Positions 24,867 to 37,687 of a stretch of DNA of 64,000 nucleotides are shown piece after piece; position 1 is the stretch's first letter; each line of letters starts with the position of its first letter. The notes below the pieces were generated by a model that ran no database searches, was not told the DNA's origin, and saw only the letters and a list, made by a program, of their open reading frames with translations. A program made the position numbers and the translations under genes. Where the stretch lies: contig OZ021732.1 of NCBI GenBank assembly GCA_963978545.1, forward strand, positions 27,310,123 through 27,374,122, written 5' to 3'. This DNA comes from Linyphia triangularis. Taxonomy: Eukaryota > Arthropoda > Arachnida > Araneae > Linyphiidae.

Positions 24867-27800
24867 CATTGCCTTTTGTGTTAATGTTGAGTCACTCAAT
24901 GAATGCTTTGGTTGTGTATTATCAGGGCGGAAGTTTTGATGGCTACAGTTAACGAATATGCCTTAGAAGTCCAAAAGAAATTGGCCTTTTGACCACGAAT
25001 GCCTTGAAAGTTTGAATCTTGATTCTGAAAACTGATTTAATGGAACGATATAGGAAGAAGCATTAGGTAAATTTTATACTGTACATAAATTGCCTCTTTC
25101 TAGATTGTACTTGGATTAGCATACTTAACATTCCTATTAACTGAAAATACTTGAATATTTTGAGCATTTACAAAATAGGCAGCAAGCTGTATATAAAAAC
25201 TTGTGATTGGATCTATGATGATATTTCTTTCAAAATGTATACTCAGCAGATTTTAAAAACTGGTCTCCAAAAAAAAAATTATTTTATCCTTAGAATCTTA
25301 TTTTAAAAATTTAGTTACACTGAATGCCAAACTTGAATATGAAACTGTTTGACAGCTTCTAAAAGTTGGTCTTGTGGTGCATTTCCCCCCCCCCCCCCGT
25401 TTTTCTTCCTCTGTCCAATTAAGTTTTATTTTTCAAATATGTGGTACGAGCAGCAATAAGTCTTTAAGTATACTTAATGTGCTGCAATAAGTCTTTAAGT
25501 ATACTTAAAGCTATATAGCTATTTTTAAAAAGCTAACATATTTTTTAAACTTAAAATAAGTAATTTGAAATAGGTCATTTATTAAAAAAAAGCTGTTGTG
25601 GATTCATTCCTGCTGGTTTTAAGGAAATTTATTTGTATGATGATTTGGTTCTATTCTGTTAGCCGGGTACCAGGTAAAAACCACCAAATTGCATTGATAA
25701 CTTATCTAAACTGATAACCTTCCAATCATTTTTAATTCATATAACAAACAGTAAACATTTAGGCTTGGTGCCAACTAGTACCGAGTAATTGAAGAGTACC
25801 GAAGATTCCACAACCTTATCTCCCTAAGCCAAATTTATACAAATTTAACCCTAGATAACTAAACTTAAATCAGTGGTTTACTCTGTAACTAATCATTCAA
25901 CTCACTGATAATGAATTGAATACAAGTACACTTTTATCTTTCCAAGTATATTATTTATTTCCTACAAATTCATGTATCTTAAGAAAGTATTATATTTCAA
26001 TTTAAAAATAGAAATGTTGGAAAAACTAGCATTTTATCTCGTTGTAGGAGTTAAAATTGATACTGGAACATCTTGAAATCGCAAAACTGGCAGGGTTGGT
26101 AATCTATTAGACGAATGTTTTATTACCTATGGTTAAAGATTTTCTTGCTATGTATTCAAAACTCCATCTTGGATATTGCTGGTCAATACATTTTAAATAT
26201 AAGTATACATTTTTAGCCCTTTTACAACTAGAAAGTATCTAAATTAGCATAAATGTACACATTTTGAAAGAATTGGCATTGAAAATATCTCAAATACATG
26301 AACAGCGGCCAGTGCGTACTTAAGTGTTTAGTGTTCCTTTTAATATTCATTGAGTGACTTGTATGTGCACACATCAAGGTTTAAATAGCGACCATCTAAC
26401 TGTATTATTATATATTTTTTGAAGGAAATGCTATTGGTACATTTCTTTACTGTGATAAAGTGTTGAAAAGCTGCATGGTGGTCGCTTGGATTTTTCAAAG
26501 TATTTCTGGAGAAATGATCTCTTGTGATATTGACCATGTGTGTCTAACTAGAGCAGCTGTTGTTAAACATCATGTCCTTATGTAAAGCCTTTGTTTTTAA
26601 CTATCTCACTTTTCATGTCAAACCTACTTGCATTTGCTCATTGTCCTTCGGTAGATTTCGTTTCTTGCTTAAGAAAGTCTATAATGTCTTCTGTGTCTGC
26701 CTAATTTTATCAATCCATGCATTATCATTTTGTAATGGGTTATATTTGTAATTTATTTATGAAGTGAATGTTTTTTATGTATCACACATATATGTTGTGT
26801 TATAAGACTGCATGTGTTTGTTTTATGTTTATACACACCTTTTTCTGCATCATGTGGATTTAAAGTATCCTAGAGTATAAGGCATCATTCAGAATTTAAA
26901 TTATAGATTGCTATAATTTTGTGTGTGTTTAGTTAGAATAGTGATTTCCTTTTTCTTCTGCTCTCTTAAACTAAACATCTCAGTATTCATATAAATACTT
27001 GTACTGTGGGGCTTTGACTGCTTGGCATCTGGAAAAGCAGGTCCTGAACAAGTTGTTTGAACCAATACAGGAAGGATTTTGAATTAAGCCAATCGTACCC
27101 TTTAAACTTGACCAAAATCATTGTTGCATCACGGATGTCTAATAGCCAAACCCTACATAAATGTATGCACGTTATTTATTTGAACATTAAGAAGGGTGTT
27201 ACAATTGAGAAAAGTAGACCACTTTTATTTGCACCACATATCGATTCTGCCATAGCTGCACTAATGCGAGTTAAAATATAGTGAATGGCAAAACTATGTC
27301 CAATGGGTTGTACTTTAACAATTTGCTAATGTTACAAAATAATTTTTCATCAATAAATTGTGCTACTAGTTCTTTGGATGCATGTACTTCAGATTAAAAA
27401 TTCTAATAAATTTAAAATTTCTTTAAATTTGTTGTCTTTCCTGTTTATTAGAATAAATTAGTTAATAGATAATCTAAATTTATTAAAATGTCCAAATTCA
27501 AAACCATAAAATCCAATTTAAATTGGGATGCTTTTCATTTTGTATGATTTTTACTCTTTGGGAGTCTGTTACTTATAAAGTAAATGTCTGTTTATATGTT
27601 CAGCTATTTAATTACTCCCTAGATCATCACAAAAATTAATTAATATTTCATTATTAAATGATAATATTTAACCATTTACAGTTTAGAAATTTTTGTAGTT
27701 TTGGGGAGTGCACAAAAAAATTATATAACTGATTCTATGATAAATATACAAGCTTTAGCAGTTTTGTGCCAAAATCTTCAATGAATTTCATTTGTCGGTG

Positions 27801-30800
27801 CTCCCTTTGTTTGGTGCCAAATTTCTTAAATAATTATACAAAAATTACATGCATGTTTCAGCAATTTTATCTGCTTACATGCAAACCCTTTCTTAATTGA
27901 GGAATTAAAGTTTTGATCATTTGAAATTCAAATTTGATTAGAATTATTTTTTTGCATTACAGTTTGAAGTAACACCAATTCAAAATGTATTTATTTTTGA
28001 CTTTAAATAAATATAACTTAAAGCTAAAGTAGATATTTTTCAAATTAAAAATTCTCAATTGAATACTTGATTTTATTTTACATTTTTGTATTTAAACAAT
28101 TTAACAATTGTTTTGTCTCTGTATTACTTTCTTTAAATTTAATAAGTAGCTGATTTTATTTATATATATATATACGAGTCTGATATATATTTATTACTGA
28201 GCAACTGTTTTTGTCCTATAATTCACATTCTGAAAGGGTTAAAATGTTTCTAAATTAGGTGATTTTGGCTTATTAGACCAATAATTATCACTTGCATCAG
28301 GCAAGTTCGTATTCAATTTTCTTAATAAATAATTTTGATGTTTTAGAAATAAATTAATGAAAATACATCCACACCGATTTCAATATTGACTTGTGATAAT
28401 AAGTGTGATGTCTATCTGTGCAAATAATACTAGTGTTATTGAAATATTTTTGATAGTGCCTTTCTTTGTTTTTATCAGTTGTTTCTTGCAAATTATTCTT
28501 TACTTTTTCATGGATCTTGATTCTGAAATAAGGATATTTGATTTCATGTAAAAGCAAACTATTATTTTAAGTATTATGCAATTTTACCTAACCCCTTGAG
28601 CAATAAAATTTCTTCCAGGTTAATAGAAAATTAAGTAAAATAAATATTTCTTATTTTCATATCCATGACTTTCCTAGTTCCTATACTAATTAAGGTCTCC
28701 TAATTTTTGTTTTTTTTTGTTTAGCATGTTTCTTGTGTTTAAGTAAAATGGTGTATTTTGGAATATTCAGGTATTTTGCAACATTTTTTATTAAATTTTT
28801 TTGCATTCCTCGTTTTGTTTTGACTAATGTTAATACTCAGTGTTTCATTATTGTATTAATTTCCATTTTATAACTTATAAAATTCAAACTTTTTTTCATC
28901 TTTTTGTAATGTTATAATTTCGTGGTTTTTTTTTGTTTTGTTTTTTTAAATATGAAGGAGCTGAGAATACAAACGGACCAATTATCCCCACATATTCTTT
29001 AGAAAATTACCTAAAAGTTTTATTTTTCCGTAAATATGCATAGCAATACTGTGTCGGATGGATAATTAGGTGAAAGCATTTCTTTTTTGGTCTGTGTTGC
29101 AAGAAAGCTCGTCAACCTGCAGCTTATGTGTTAATAATTTTAAAATTGAACATTTGGACTTGGTACGTTTGTACTCCTAGCTCCTCTTATTGTTATTGTC
29201 TCCATTTCGCTTTCCTTCTAATGTGCATCTAAAATTTATTTGTGGAAAAAATTCATCTTTAAAATTCATTTGGGAAATATAAATAAATCTTTTTACACAA
29301 TATTTTTGTCTTTTTTGCTTTGACATTTTTCATTCAAAGAACATAAAGCTTGTAAAAACTAAAGCATTAAAAAGTAATACTTTTAAGACTAAAACTGCTA
29401 TACTATTAAATACTCTATGGTCCCATACTAATATTTACGGAAATATTATGCAAATGTAAACTTAACACAATACAACAATTCCGAGAGCTTATTGATAAAA
29501 AAAGATGTTGAAATAAATAGGTAGAAATAAATCTTGTATGCATAAAAGGGAACTGTAAAAGTTGCATTTGCAATGCCAAGCAAGATCCCGAAATGTCGAC
29601 TCTTCCATTAACCCCCCCCCCCCCCCAGTTTTTTTTTTTTTTTTAAATAGAAATGCTGCTTTAAGTATAAAAAGTATTTTAAATTATAATTTTTTTTATT
29701 TGTTTTTAATATCCTGAAAAGTGTGTGGACTTTTCCAATTTCATTCATTTGTGAAAATGGAACAACACAGATGGCAGCAAGTCAAATGTCATTTTTGGAA
29801 AAATTGCTTGTTTTTCACTGTCTGAGAATTGTTCTCTCTCCAATATAAGAATATATAAGTAAGAAAATACTGACAATTCTAAAATGTGGAATTTGCAACA
29901 ACAAAAAAACTAAAAAAAAATTAAAAAAAAATTTTTTAAAAAAATATTGATCGATCTTTTTCACCACTTACCTAAGGAAACTTTTTCTTTCCCACAAAGG
30001 CAGCGGGAGTATTGCATCAAAACAGGGTTTTTATACTTTAATTTTAACACTTTTTTTTTTTTTTTTTTTGCGATTTAATACTTTTTGTAGCAATTCTATT
30101 TTTGAGTTAAAATAAGGAATTTTGATTGTTCCATCAGATTGACCGACCTACTGAAAAATAAATTGCGTCATTTTCACAATTAAGATTGGTATGCAGATAC
30201 CAGAAAATTAAACAAAACTGCCTTCAAATTTTGCTAACTCTTCTATTATTGTTCACAAATTTTGAAATAATAGTTCTTAGGCATTGCGATTTAAGTTACA
30301 GAATAACTTTCTGAAGTAATCAGCAATTTTTATTTTTCAATATCAAATTAGGGTCTTGCAAAGAATTTTGCCGGCCTTGAGCACATGCATATCAAATTTC
30401 TCCAAAAATTTTTTACAAATCTTCGAACATCAGTTGTAGGAGGCTTGCACAATTTTTCATGTCTTAAATATACACTACTGCTTACCAAGACGAGTGATAA
30501 TATACCACCTTATATCAAGCAGCATGACAGAATTGAAGGACTGTTACAAAATTTTTAGGAGGGAATTGAAATTTGAACCCTGGTGCAAAAAGACGGCGAC
30601 ATGCATATTGGTGACAATGTAAGTACTAGAAAATATAGACATGTTTTACTAATTGATTTAATTGAAGGACATGGTCATCAGGTATCATTGTAAATGCAGA
30701 AATGTGAACCGATTTCTCCTCAAAAATTGTATTGCGGACAAATTTAACTTTTCAAAATCTTCTCGCAGACTGACAAAATATTTTCCGTTTCTGGCGATGT

Positions 30801-30931
30801 GCAATATTAAAATTATAGCCTTCTTTAGCAAGGACCCGATTCAAATTTTAAGTTTTATTAATAAGCCCTCTGTCCTTTTTTTAATCCTAAAATAAAAACT
30901 GCATGTTATTAACTGTGCATCTCTTAAGACG
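24867..30931. other. 3' flank of the GT31 gene, no other gene seen
   Basis: AT-rich. Candidate poly(A) hexamers AATAAA occur at 27352 and 27405, which would give a long 3' UTR. Also a 31 bp duplication (GCAATAAGTCTTTAAGTATA at 25453 and 25484), a C tract near 25.39 kb, and C and T tracts at 29.61-29.65 kb. Confidence 0.45.
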
Positions 30932-30944
30932 TACATGTCATTAA

Positions 30945-31120
30945 GCCCATCTGATGGCTGTGGGGTTGGCACTCTGGCCTCGCATGCCAAAGGTGCCGGG
31001 TTCGAATCCCGAGTTAGGCATGGATGTTCGTTGTGGTTCTGAATCCATGTTAAACTGTAGGTCCCGGCCTGATTAGCCGTTATTGTGCATAAAAATATAT
31101 CGTTGAGCACACAAACCAAC
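30945..31120 (+). mobile_element. tRNA-derived SINE, second head type
   Basis: Flanked by a perfect 13 bp duplication TACATGTCATTAA (30932-30944 and 31121-31133). The tRNA-like head differs from the other family (GGCTGTGGGGTTGGCACTCT, B box GGTTCGAATCCC), but the sequence after the B box (GTTAGGCATGGATGTT) is shared with it. The tail is ACAAACCAAC. Reverse-strand open reading through it is a shadow. Confidence 0.9.
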
Positions 31121-31133
31121 TACATGTCATTAA

Positions 31134-33114
31134 AATCAGTTATGCTTCCTAGAATTGTGTTCATTATTAGGCTAAAGGAATTACGGTTACTGAAAATTTC
31201 CAACACAGTCATGAAAACATAACTTTAAAAAACTCTTGTAAATAAATTTGCAGTATCACCTCATAAATTAGAAGTTCCTACTGTGTTTCCAAGACCACAA
31301 GTTAATATTATAGGATAAAATTAATATTGTTTTCTCTTCCAAAAAAAAAAATTCAAGTAAAAACTACAGCTAATATTTCATAAATTACATTCTGATACAC
31401 ACCTCTTGCAATCAATGAGTTTTTGTCGGGTAAATACATAAAAATCAAGTCTCTGACGACAAAGACGTTCTTGATTTCTCAAAAGAAAAGTATTGCCAAG
31501 CATAGGTAAATAAATTTTTAGGCAAGAAATTGAGCGGTACAGCACTTGCAATACTATTATTTTAAAAAAAGTGTTTGAAACTAACTTTGATCGTTTAAAA
31601 AATAAATAATAACACTGAGCAGTTCTTCCCCAAAAGTAAATCAGTATAATGTTGGTTTCTATATTTGGGACACTGTAATTTTCCAAAGTTTAGTAGCAAT
31701 TTTTTAGCCAATTTGGACAGATTGCATCAGACAGTGAAAGGCCATTTTTAATAATCTTAAAGGTATAGAAGCTAGCACGCTAACCACTATACCATGAGAA
31801 ATTCAGAAAAAAAATAAATGTACTGTAAAACCAATTGATTGGCGACACTCAGCAACTGACACTTCGCAACATTTCTATTACAATACACGAGGTCCAGATA
31901 CTAAAAACGAACAATTTGACAATATTTAATAACTGAAATCTTCCACTGTTAAGAGTGATAACATACAACAAAAACCCTACCAATTTGGACATTTTCATTA
32001 AAAAAAAGTTGCCAAATTGGCGAGTTTGATAACAAAACTTAATGAGAAAACAGAGTATCCAAAGCAGTCAAAATGTAAGCTTTTTAGAGATACCATGGAA
32101 GAACTCTTTAGATCGCCATTTTATCAAGTATAACTTCTAATTGAATTTCGGTATGAGAACTCATAATCATTGATTCGACATATTGCAAGTGTTTGTAGTT
32201 TAGCAGGAGAACGTTGAACTCAGACAGACAGTCAAAGTCTTTGTATAAGCTTCATACTATATAAATGTAGGGTAGATGTGTAAAAGCTAAAAATAAACTG
32301 TATTATGACCTGGTTATCAAAATAGTTAGACAAAATCTCTTATCTGTATTATCAACCATTGTCATCAAATAAAGGGCAGTAATAAAATTGTAAATAACAA
32401 ATGATGAAAATAAGATGGACTCGGTGGTAAAATGGATTAATGTGCTCCTATAAATTAATATCACGCACAACATAATTGATCTCTACAAAACAATAGCGTT
32501 TAACTCGTGGCTAGAAGACTAATTGCGCTACTAACATGCAAAAAGCTCTTTGAGGTTGATGGGATCTCTCCTCAATAAGCAAATGCAGTTTCCCTTTGTA
32601 AAACCTCCTCTTTTACATAATTGATTTTAATATTCAGGCGCAGTATTGCCCTTACATCAGAAAATCCACAAAAAACTAAGCACTAGACTTTTACGTCTAT
32701 TTGTAAGATCATAAAACACAATTCGGTAATACAGGGTTCAAACAGCTTTTAAAAGTAGACTTTACAAATTTATAAGAGGTCCTTAAAATATTTAAAGTGA
32801 AACAAAGTCATTGTTTTTGTACATAAACTCAAAACTTCAACATTTTAAGCATAAAAACTGAGAAAAACAATTTAAATAATTCTATTTATAAATTGGACAA
32901 TGTTTAAAATGTACAAACACGCATGAACTTTTTGGTTTTTTTTTTTTTAATTATTTTAAAAATGATTTATTTTTTTTGCACTTAAAAGTACATAATTAGT
33001 AATAATGTTTATATGAAAAAAAAAAATCAATTTTATTCAAAAATTAATTAGAATTTTTGAGCAGTGATCACTCAAATTTTATGGAGCCAAAAAAAAAATT
33101 AGGGTTCGAAATTG
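31134..33114. other. Gene-free region
   Basis: AT-rich with only a SINE head fragment. The motif GCCAAATTGGCGAG near 32.01 kb recalls the end of repeat family 2, but is too short to call. No gene recognised. Confidence 0.45.
31762..31793 (-). mobile_element. Fragment of the SINE head
   Basis: On the minus strand GGTATAGTGGTTAGCGTGCTA followed by GCTTCTATACC: only the A-box region of the SINE is left, with neither body nor tail. Confidence 0.75.
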
Positions 33115-33525
33115 TTTATCATTTTTAATGTATTATGAACACCTCCATCAAATTTCTAGAATATATATTTTTTTAATATTGAAAGTAGAAAAAATCACAA
33201 TTTTTCTGAAAACTTTAATTAAAAATCTGACAAAATTCATTTTCTTTTCCAATCAATTTAACTGAGGTTCACAACATCCAATAGTTAAAGCAAATTTGAA
33301 TTTTCGAATCGTTTTTCAAAAGATTATATCAAACTTCAGTTATCACTGTTTAAATTATGTTTCGCGTACCAAAACACGATTTTTTAGACGAGTTTAAAAT
33401 ATTCAAATTTATTTTCAGAACAAACAAGTGCTTGAAACTAATAAAATAACTCTCTAGCTTTTAGATTATATAATTATCTAGCAAAAATTCCACCTAGAGT
33501 TTATTTTAAAGCATAAAAAATAAAG
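33115..33525 (+). repeat. Dispersed repeat family 3, copy A
   Basis: About 400 bp, direct relative of 40725-41135: shared TTTCTAGAATATATA, AAAATCTGACAAAATTC, CAATCAATTTAACTGAGGTT, ACTTCAGTTATCACTGTTTA, GAGTTTAAAATATTCAAATT and ACTAATAAAATAACTCTCTA. Confidence 0.85.
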
Positions 33526-33536
33526 ACACATGTGAT

Positions 33537-33815
33537 CATAGGTGTCAACTTTTCAAAAAACATGGGGAGGCGAGTTTTGATGGAAGATGAAATTTTTCGA
33601 AAAATTATCGAAATCTATTAATTTTTCGAAAATCTAGGTATGACACAACTTCTCATATAACACCAACAATAAACAGTTATTATAATTTATTTGGAGAATG
33701 GAGGGGGAAAAAGGAGATAGTTACAAAAATCAGGGCAGCCCCCCCCCCCCCCCCCAGAATTTAAAAGTGGGGAGGCCAGCCCCCTCTGCCCCCCCCCCCG
33801 TACTTTACGCCTATG
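33537..33815. mobile_element. hAT-like MITE with 8 bp duplication and C tracts
   Basis: Ends CATAGGTGTCAACTT and (reversed) CATAGGCGTAAAGTAC. Flanked by CATGTGAT (33529-33536) and CATGTGAC (33816-33823), seven of eight identical. Two C tracts near the 3' end. It starts just after repeat family 3 copy A. The open frame within it is not a gene. Confidence 0.8.
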
Positions 33816-33823
33816 CATGTGAC

Positions 33824-35313
33824 CTATTTTTGCAATATTTCAAAAGTGTACATATACCTTCTATGTTTAACGGAAGTCTATCCATACTTGAAATAAAAAG
33901 AAGTTAAGTGTCCCTGGAAATTAGCGATTCCAAGCAACTTGGAAGATAAAACAATTCCAGCAATAAAAGGTGGGTCAAAACCAGTGGAAGGGGGAAATAG
34001 AAAAATCAAATTTGAAATAGCCAAAGAAATTTCAAGAAAAAAAATCCGCAATCGAAAGTTAAGGATCCAAGTTGAAAAATAAGCACTTTAAGGGCCTTTA
34101 TATAAGGACCCTACAATTTCTTGAACCATCACATACATAACATTACACATTTCTTGCATATCACAAATATAACATCTATTCTTAATATAATTAAAAATTG
34201 AAGGAGAATATTTCATTTGTGCATACTTTATTCTGAAGGTTTTAGTACATAGCATGGGGTAAGGGCAGCTTTAATGTGGGATAATTTATTGAAAATGCAG
34301 TAATTTTATAAGGAGTCAAGATCAAAAAAATTATACTGAAATGTTTCATACACATTTTTACAGAATTTAAAATATAAAGGAAATATAAGAATGAAAAGCA
34401 TTACATTCATTTAAGTCGAATATAAAATAATTACTTAACCTTGGCAAATCTTATACATAAAAGTCAACAAATTTAAGTACACAATATAAAGTAATACTTA
34501 GGAAAATTGTGAGGCATTAAATACTAAAATCAAGTAGGATGAGCAAAACCAAATTTACTTCTAAATTAACTTTGCAAGTGAACTTTTTGTAACCTATTTT
34601 GTATAGTCTGATATTATGCAAATCAAAATTAAATTACTTCTACAGTATTTACAGAAATAAATTATCTAGTTATATTGTTTAATTTTAGAGGCAAGGTACA
34701 CTTAATGCAATGAGTTCACAAATTGATACGTACTATACAAAAAAAATTAAAAATCTTGTAACATGATCTACTTTAGAATCACTAACTTACTTTACTTATT
34801 CAATGAAGTAGCAATTTTATGTTTTCTCAAAACAGTTAGATTTAGCATTTATAAAAATTGAATTCGAACAAAAAGCAGATATCACCGAGTACAAAATATG
34901 AGTCTTTTAGTTTTACAATGTCCAATACTTTATAATTTAAAAAAAAAGTGATTAGAAGAAACACATGCATTTTTATATTTGAATAGTATTAAAAACTTTG
35001 GATGAATTCGATCATTTTAAAATATTTAATTACAAGCTTCAACGTAGTATGTATAAATGTTTCAGCAAAGACAGTAACAGTAGCAATATCATTGAATTTG
35101 TATAAACATCAGCAATTTCCTAAAAAGTTAATTTGAAATGTTGAAAGAAACCAGGGGACATGCAACAAAGGAATGTTCTACATAATACTCGAACAATTAG
35201 TCAATCAAGCTTACTATAAAACATTTCTGTTGAACGAAATTGCATAATAGGTGACATTCAACTAGAGATTTTCAAAGTAAAACAAATTAACCATCTACAA
35301 ATCCTAAATCTAG
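33824..35313 (-). other. 3' flank and likely 3' UTR of Drp1
   Basis: AT-rich, no other gene. The part next to the Drp1 stop, down to about 34.28 kb, is the likely 3' UTR; no retrocopy-type A tract directly follows the stop. Confidence 0.45.
34285..34290 (-). terminator. Candidate poly(A) signal of Drp1
   Basis: AATAAA on the minus strand about 1 kb after the stop, with another at 34227-34232. The first good hexamer I noticed downstream; cleavage cannot be confirmed from sequence. 34290-35313 would then be 3' UTR. Confidence 0.35.
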
Positions 35314-37548
35314 TCACCACATATGCGTTTCCCTAATTTCGCCTATAATTTGATTGGCTCGTTGAAGAGCTTTAAGCATCTCAGCTGTTTCTCGACGTCT
35401 AACAGCAATGTGATCGGATTCTTGCAGAAGAGTAGTAAAATGGTCATGCTTATATAGATGGGTAACAAGTTCGCTCTGAAGGTTATCTCTCACATAATTT
35501 ACCAAGAAATGCATGATGGCTTTAGGCACAGCATCCTGAATATTCTTACGCACTATCATAAAGTAAGAATGGATCAAACGTTCAATGACTTCACAGTCCT
35601 TTTTCTCTTTGGGCGACAACTGCCTTGGTGTACTGTTAGGGACTTCTGGCAGCAAGTTGACAGCTTTGACTGGACTGTAACTGAAATTTGCACTGAAGGG
35701 TCCCAATCCAGACTTGTCTCCACTGGATTTCATTATATTCTCATTGTTGACCATAGAATCCATCCAGTTTGCAGATGGAGCAACAAATTTACTGATGGAT
35801 CCTTGTAGAAGATTAGAGTCGCTTCCACTCAATTTGCTGGAGGAGTGAAGAGATGAATCAGAGTATTGTGTATATTTCTTTGGTGCCGAGATCTTGTTGT
35901 CAATCTTCTCTGGAGGATTATCAGAATTGCCCTGAAACTTCATAGGTGGATTATTGAGAGGTTTATTTTCTGCTGATCTACTAATATTAATACTCTTTTC
36001 GTCATGGTGTTTGACCAAGGTATCCACTAAGGCAGCATCATGGTGGAAATCAGGGTGCTTGGTGTTGATATAGGCCAACTCGATGGCAACCAGATTCTCC
36101 ACCATTGAATTAGTGGCTGGCAATCTTCTTCTCAAGAGCTGAGTAACTACATCTACTATCTTCTCATGCAGCTTTGGGAATCGGATAATCTCCTGTTGGA
36201 CTTCTGTACCACAGTGCTGGATAATACGCTGCATTTCCTCATGAACTAGCTCCACACACCTCAGGCTTGGGTCTTCCAATCGACGAATCTGGCGCTTCAC
36301 CAGGAGCTCAAACGACACTTCTGGTACAAATAGAGCTGGCCGTGTACCAGTGGCATTCCGGATCGCCGTCAGTATGTCGTATGTGGTCAGGCCGCCAAGT
36401 GGATGGATGCCATTCAGCGTGCGACCAAAGGTTTCATGAAAAATGTAGCAGATTCTTGCTCCACCACACAGCTCAGATGTCTCAATGTTGCGAGCAGTGC
36501 CTTCAACCGTCGAACAGTAGGAAGAGGCAAATTTTGTGATGATCTGAAGCAGTGTCTGTCCTTGGTCATCAACTGCTTCACCATAAGAATGTAGCATGGA
36601 CTGAAACTGCGAAATCATCACATTAACCCGGGTCTTCAGATCGGGAAGGCAGTCGCGGATGTGGTGCATCAAGAGGCGATTTAAAGTTTTTGCTAAGTAA
36701 GCCGTGCCATTTCTATTTGCCAAAGTTGGATACTTCCTTTGTAGAAAAGAAACCTCATCCTTGATGGCATCATCAATGTTCTTCTTGTTGATAATATCCT
36801 GCTGAGATCGATTGACGACTCCGATTATGCCCAGTTTAACCGGGATGACTCTGCCACAGAGTACATCTACGGCATCTGTACCAGCATCCATGAGATCCAG
36901 CTTGGTAACAACAGCTAGAGTTCTTCGTCCATCAGGGTCGCATTCTCTGGCCATTTTTAACGATTCAGAAGTAGCAAAATCAGTATTGGCTGGGGAGACT
37001 GCGAGGATAATAGCATTTGGATTACTAATGTGCTGGAGAATAAGTTGGCGTATTTGAACCTCAATATCTTCTGGTTGGTCCCCAACCGGAACTTTAGTAA
37101 TACCTGGCAAATCTACTAGCGTCAAATTGACAACATGCGGTGAATAGATCTTCAGGTTAATGGGTTCGGGGCATATTCCCTTGTTGGAACCACTCATTCT
37201 ATCTGTCTCATTTTCAATTTCTTTGCGGATTTCATCAAAATCGGAATAGATTTTTGATTTGGTGTGTAAAAATTTACCCCATTCTTCGAGATTCAGAGTG
37301 CCCTCCTCAGCCGAACGATAAGATGCGTCATCCTTTGGAGTATAAACAAGTTGCAAAACTAAAGGTCGCCTGGTTACAATGCCTGCCCCTCTAGGTAGAA
37401 AGTCACGACCGACAAGGCTTTCAAGAACCGAACTTTTACCGGAACTCTGAGTCCCAATAACTACAATCTGAGGAAGTTGAATTGAGTCGGTTCCAACGGT
37501 GTTAAAAACATCGTGCAACTTGTTCATAACAGGAATCAAGGCTTCCAT
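35314..37548 (-). CDS. Drp1: Dynamin-1-like protein (Drp1/DNM1L), mitochondrial fission GTPase, single exon
   Basis: 744 residues, full length for the family. A cytosolic large GTPase that oligomerises around mitochondria and peroxisomes and constricts them. Seen: G1 GTQSSGKS (32-39, K38), G2 T59, G3 DLPG (146-149), G4 TKLD (215-218), G5 VNRSQ (245-249); middle/stalk domain with [13 protein letters not shown] and [11 protein letters not shown]; a variable low-complexity B insert about 510-620; SP at 625-626 in [10 protein letters not shown], aligned by me with the human S616 phosphosite; RQLS ending at S645, like the human PKA site S637; GED from about 650 to the C-terminal GEIRETHMW. No pleckstrin or proline-rich domain, which separates it from classical dynamin. 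Odd: no intron interrupts 2.2 kb of coding sequence, suggesting intron loss or an old retrocopy, yet all key residues are intact. The ATG is the first Met and gives the usual N terminus. Confidence 0.96.
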   Translation of the reverse strand: MEALIPVMNKLHDVFNTVGTDSIQLPQIVVIGTQSSGKSSVLESLVGRDFLPRGAGIVTRRPLVLQLVYTPKDDASYRSAEEGTLNLEEWGKFLHTKSKIYSDFDEIRKEIENETDRMSGSNKGICPEPINLKIYSPHVVNLTLVDLPGITKVPVGDQPEDIEVQIRQLILQHISNPNAIILAVSPANTDFATSESLKMARECDPDGRRTLAVVTKLDLMDAGTDAVDVLCGRVIPVKLGIIGVVNRSQQDIINKKNIDDAIKDEVSFLQRKYPTLANRNGTAYLAKTLNRLLMHHIRDCLPDLKTRVNVMISQFQSMLHSYGEAVDDQGQTLLQIITKFASSYCSTVEGTARNIETSELCGGARICYIFHETFGRTLNGIHPLGGLTTYDILTAIRNATGTRPALFVPEVSFELLVKRQIRRLEDPSLRCVELVHEEMQRIIQHCGTEVQQEIIRFPKLHEKIVDVVTQLLRRRLPATNSMVENLVAIELAYINTKHPDFHHDAALVDTLVKHHDEKSINISRSAENKPLNNPPMKFQGNSDNPPEKIDNKISAPKKYTQYSDSSLHSSSKLSGSDSNLLQGSISKFVAPSANWMDSMVNNENIMKSSGDKSGLGPFSANFSYSPVKAVNLLPEVPNSTPRQLSPKEKKDCEVIERLIHSYFMIVRKNIQDAVPKAIMHFLVNYVRDNLQSELVTHLYKHDHFTTLLQESDHIAVRRRETAEMLKALQRANQIIGEIRETHMW

Positions 37549-37663
37549 TTTGAAGAGTGTTCGTCACAGAAGAGCAACTGAGAATAAATGTTACACACTC
37601 GGTGCGAATACTTTGATTTTTAGTCTTTGTTTATGCTGTGATTTGAAGTATGAACATTCTTAG

Positions 37664-37676
37664 AGGTCAAAGGTCT
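37664..37676 (+). promoter_or_regulatory. DR1 nuclear-receptor-type element upstream of Drp1
   Basis: AGGTCA-A-AGGTCT, two hexamers spaced by one base, 116-128 bp upstream of the Drp1 ATG. DR1 is the classic site for RXR/HNF4-type receptors. Position and match are suggestive only. Confidence 0.35.
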
Positions 37677-37679
37677 GCC

Positions 37680-37687
37680 TGACGTAA
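37680..37687 (-). promoter_or_regulatory. CRE/ATF-like site upstream of Drp1
   Basis: TTACGTCA on the coding strand (TGACGTAA on +), about 135 bp before the Drp1 ATG and next to the DR1 element. CRE-like octamers are frequent in promoters of housekeeping metazoan genes; a chance hit is possible. A possible 5' UTR acceptor (TTTATTCTCAG) lies at about 37580. Confidence 0.35.

Noticed and set aside
35458..37057. Several + strand open frames inside Drp1
   Set aside because: Antisense shadows of the Drp1 coding sequence with no recognisable domains.
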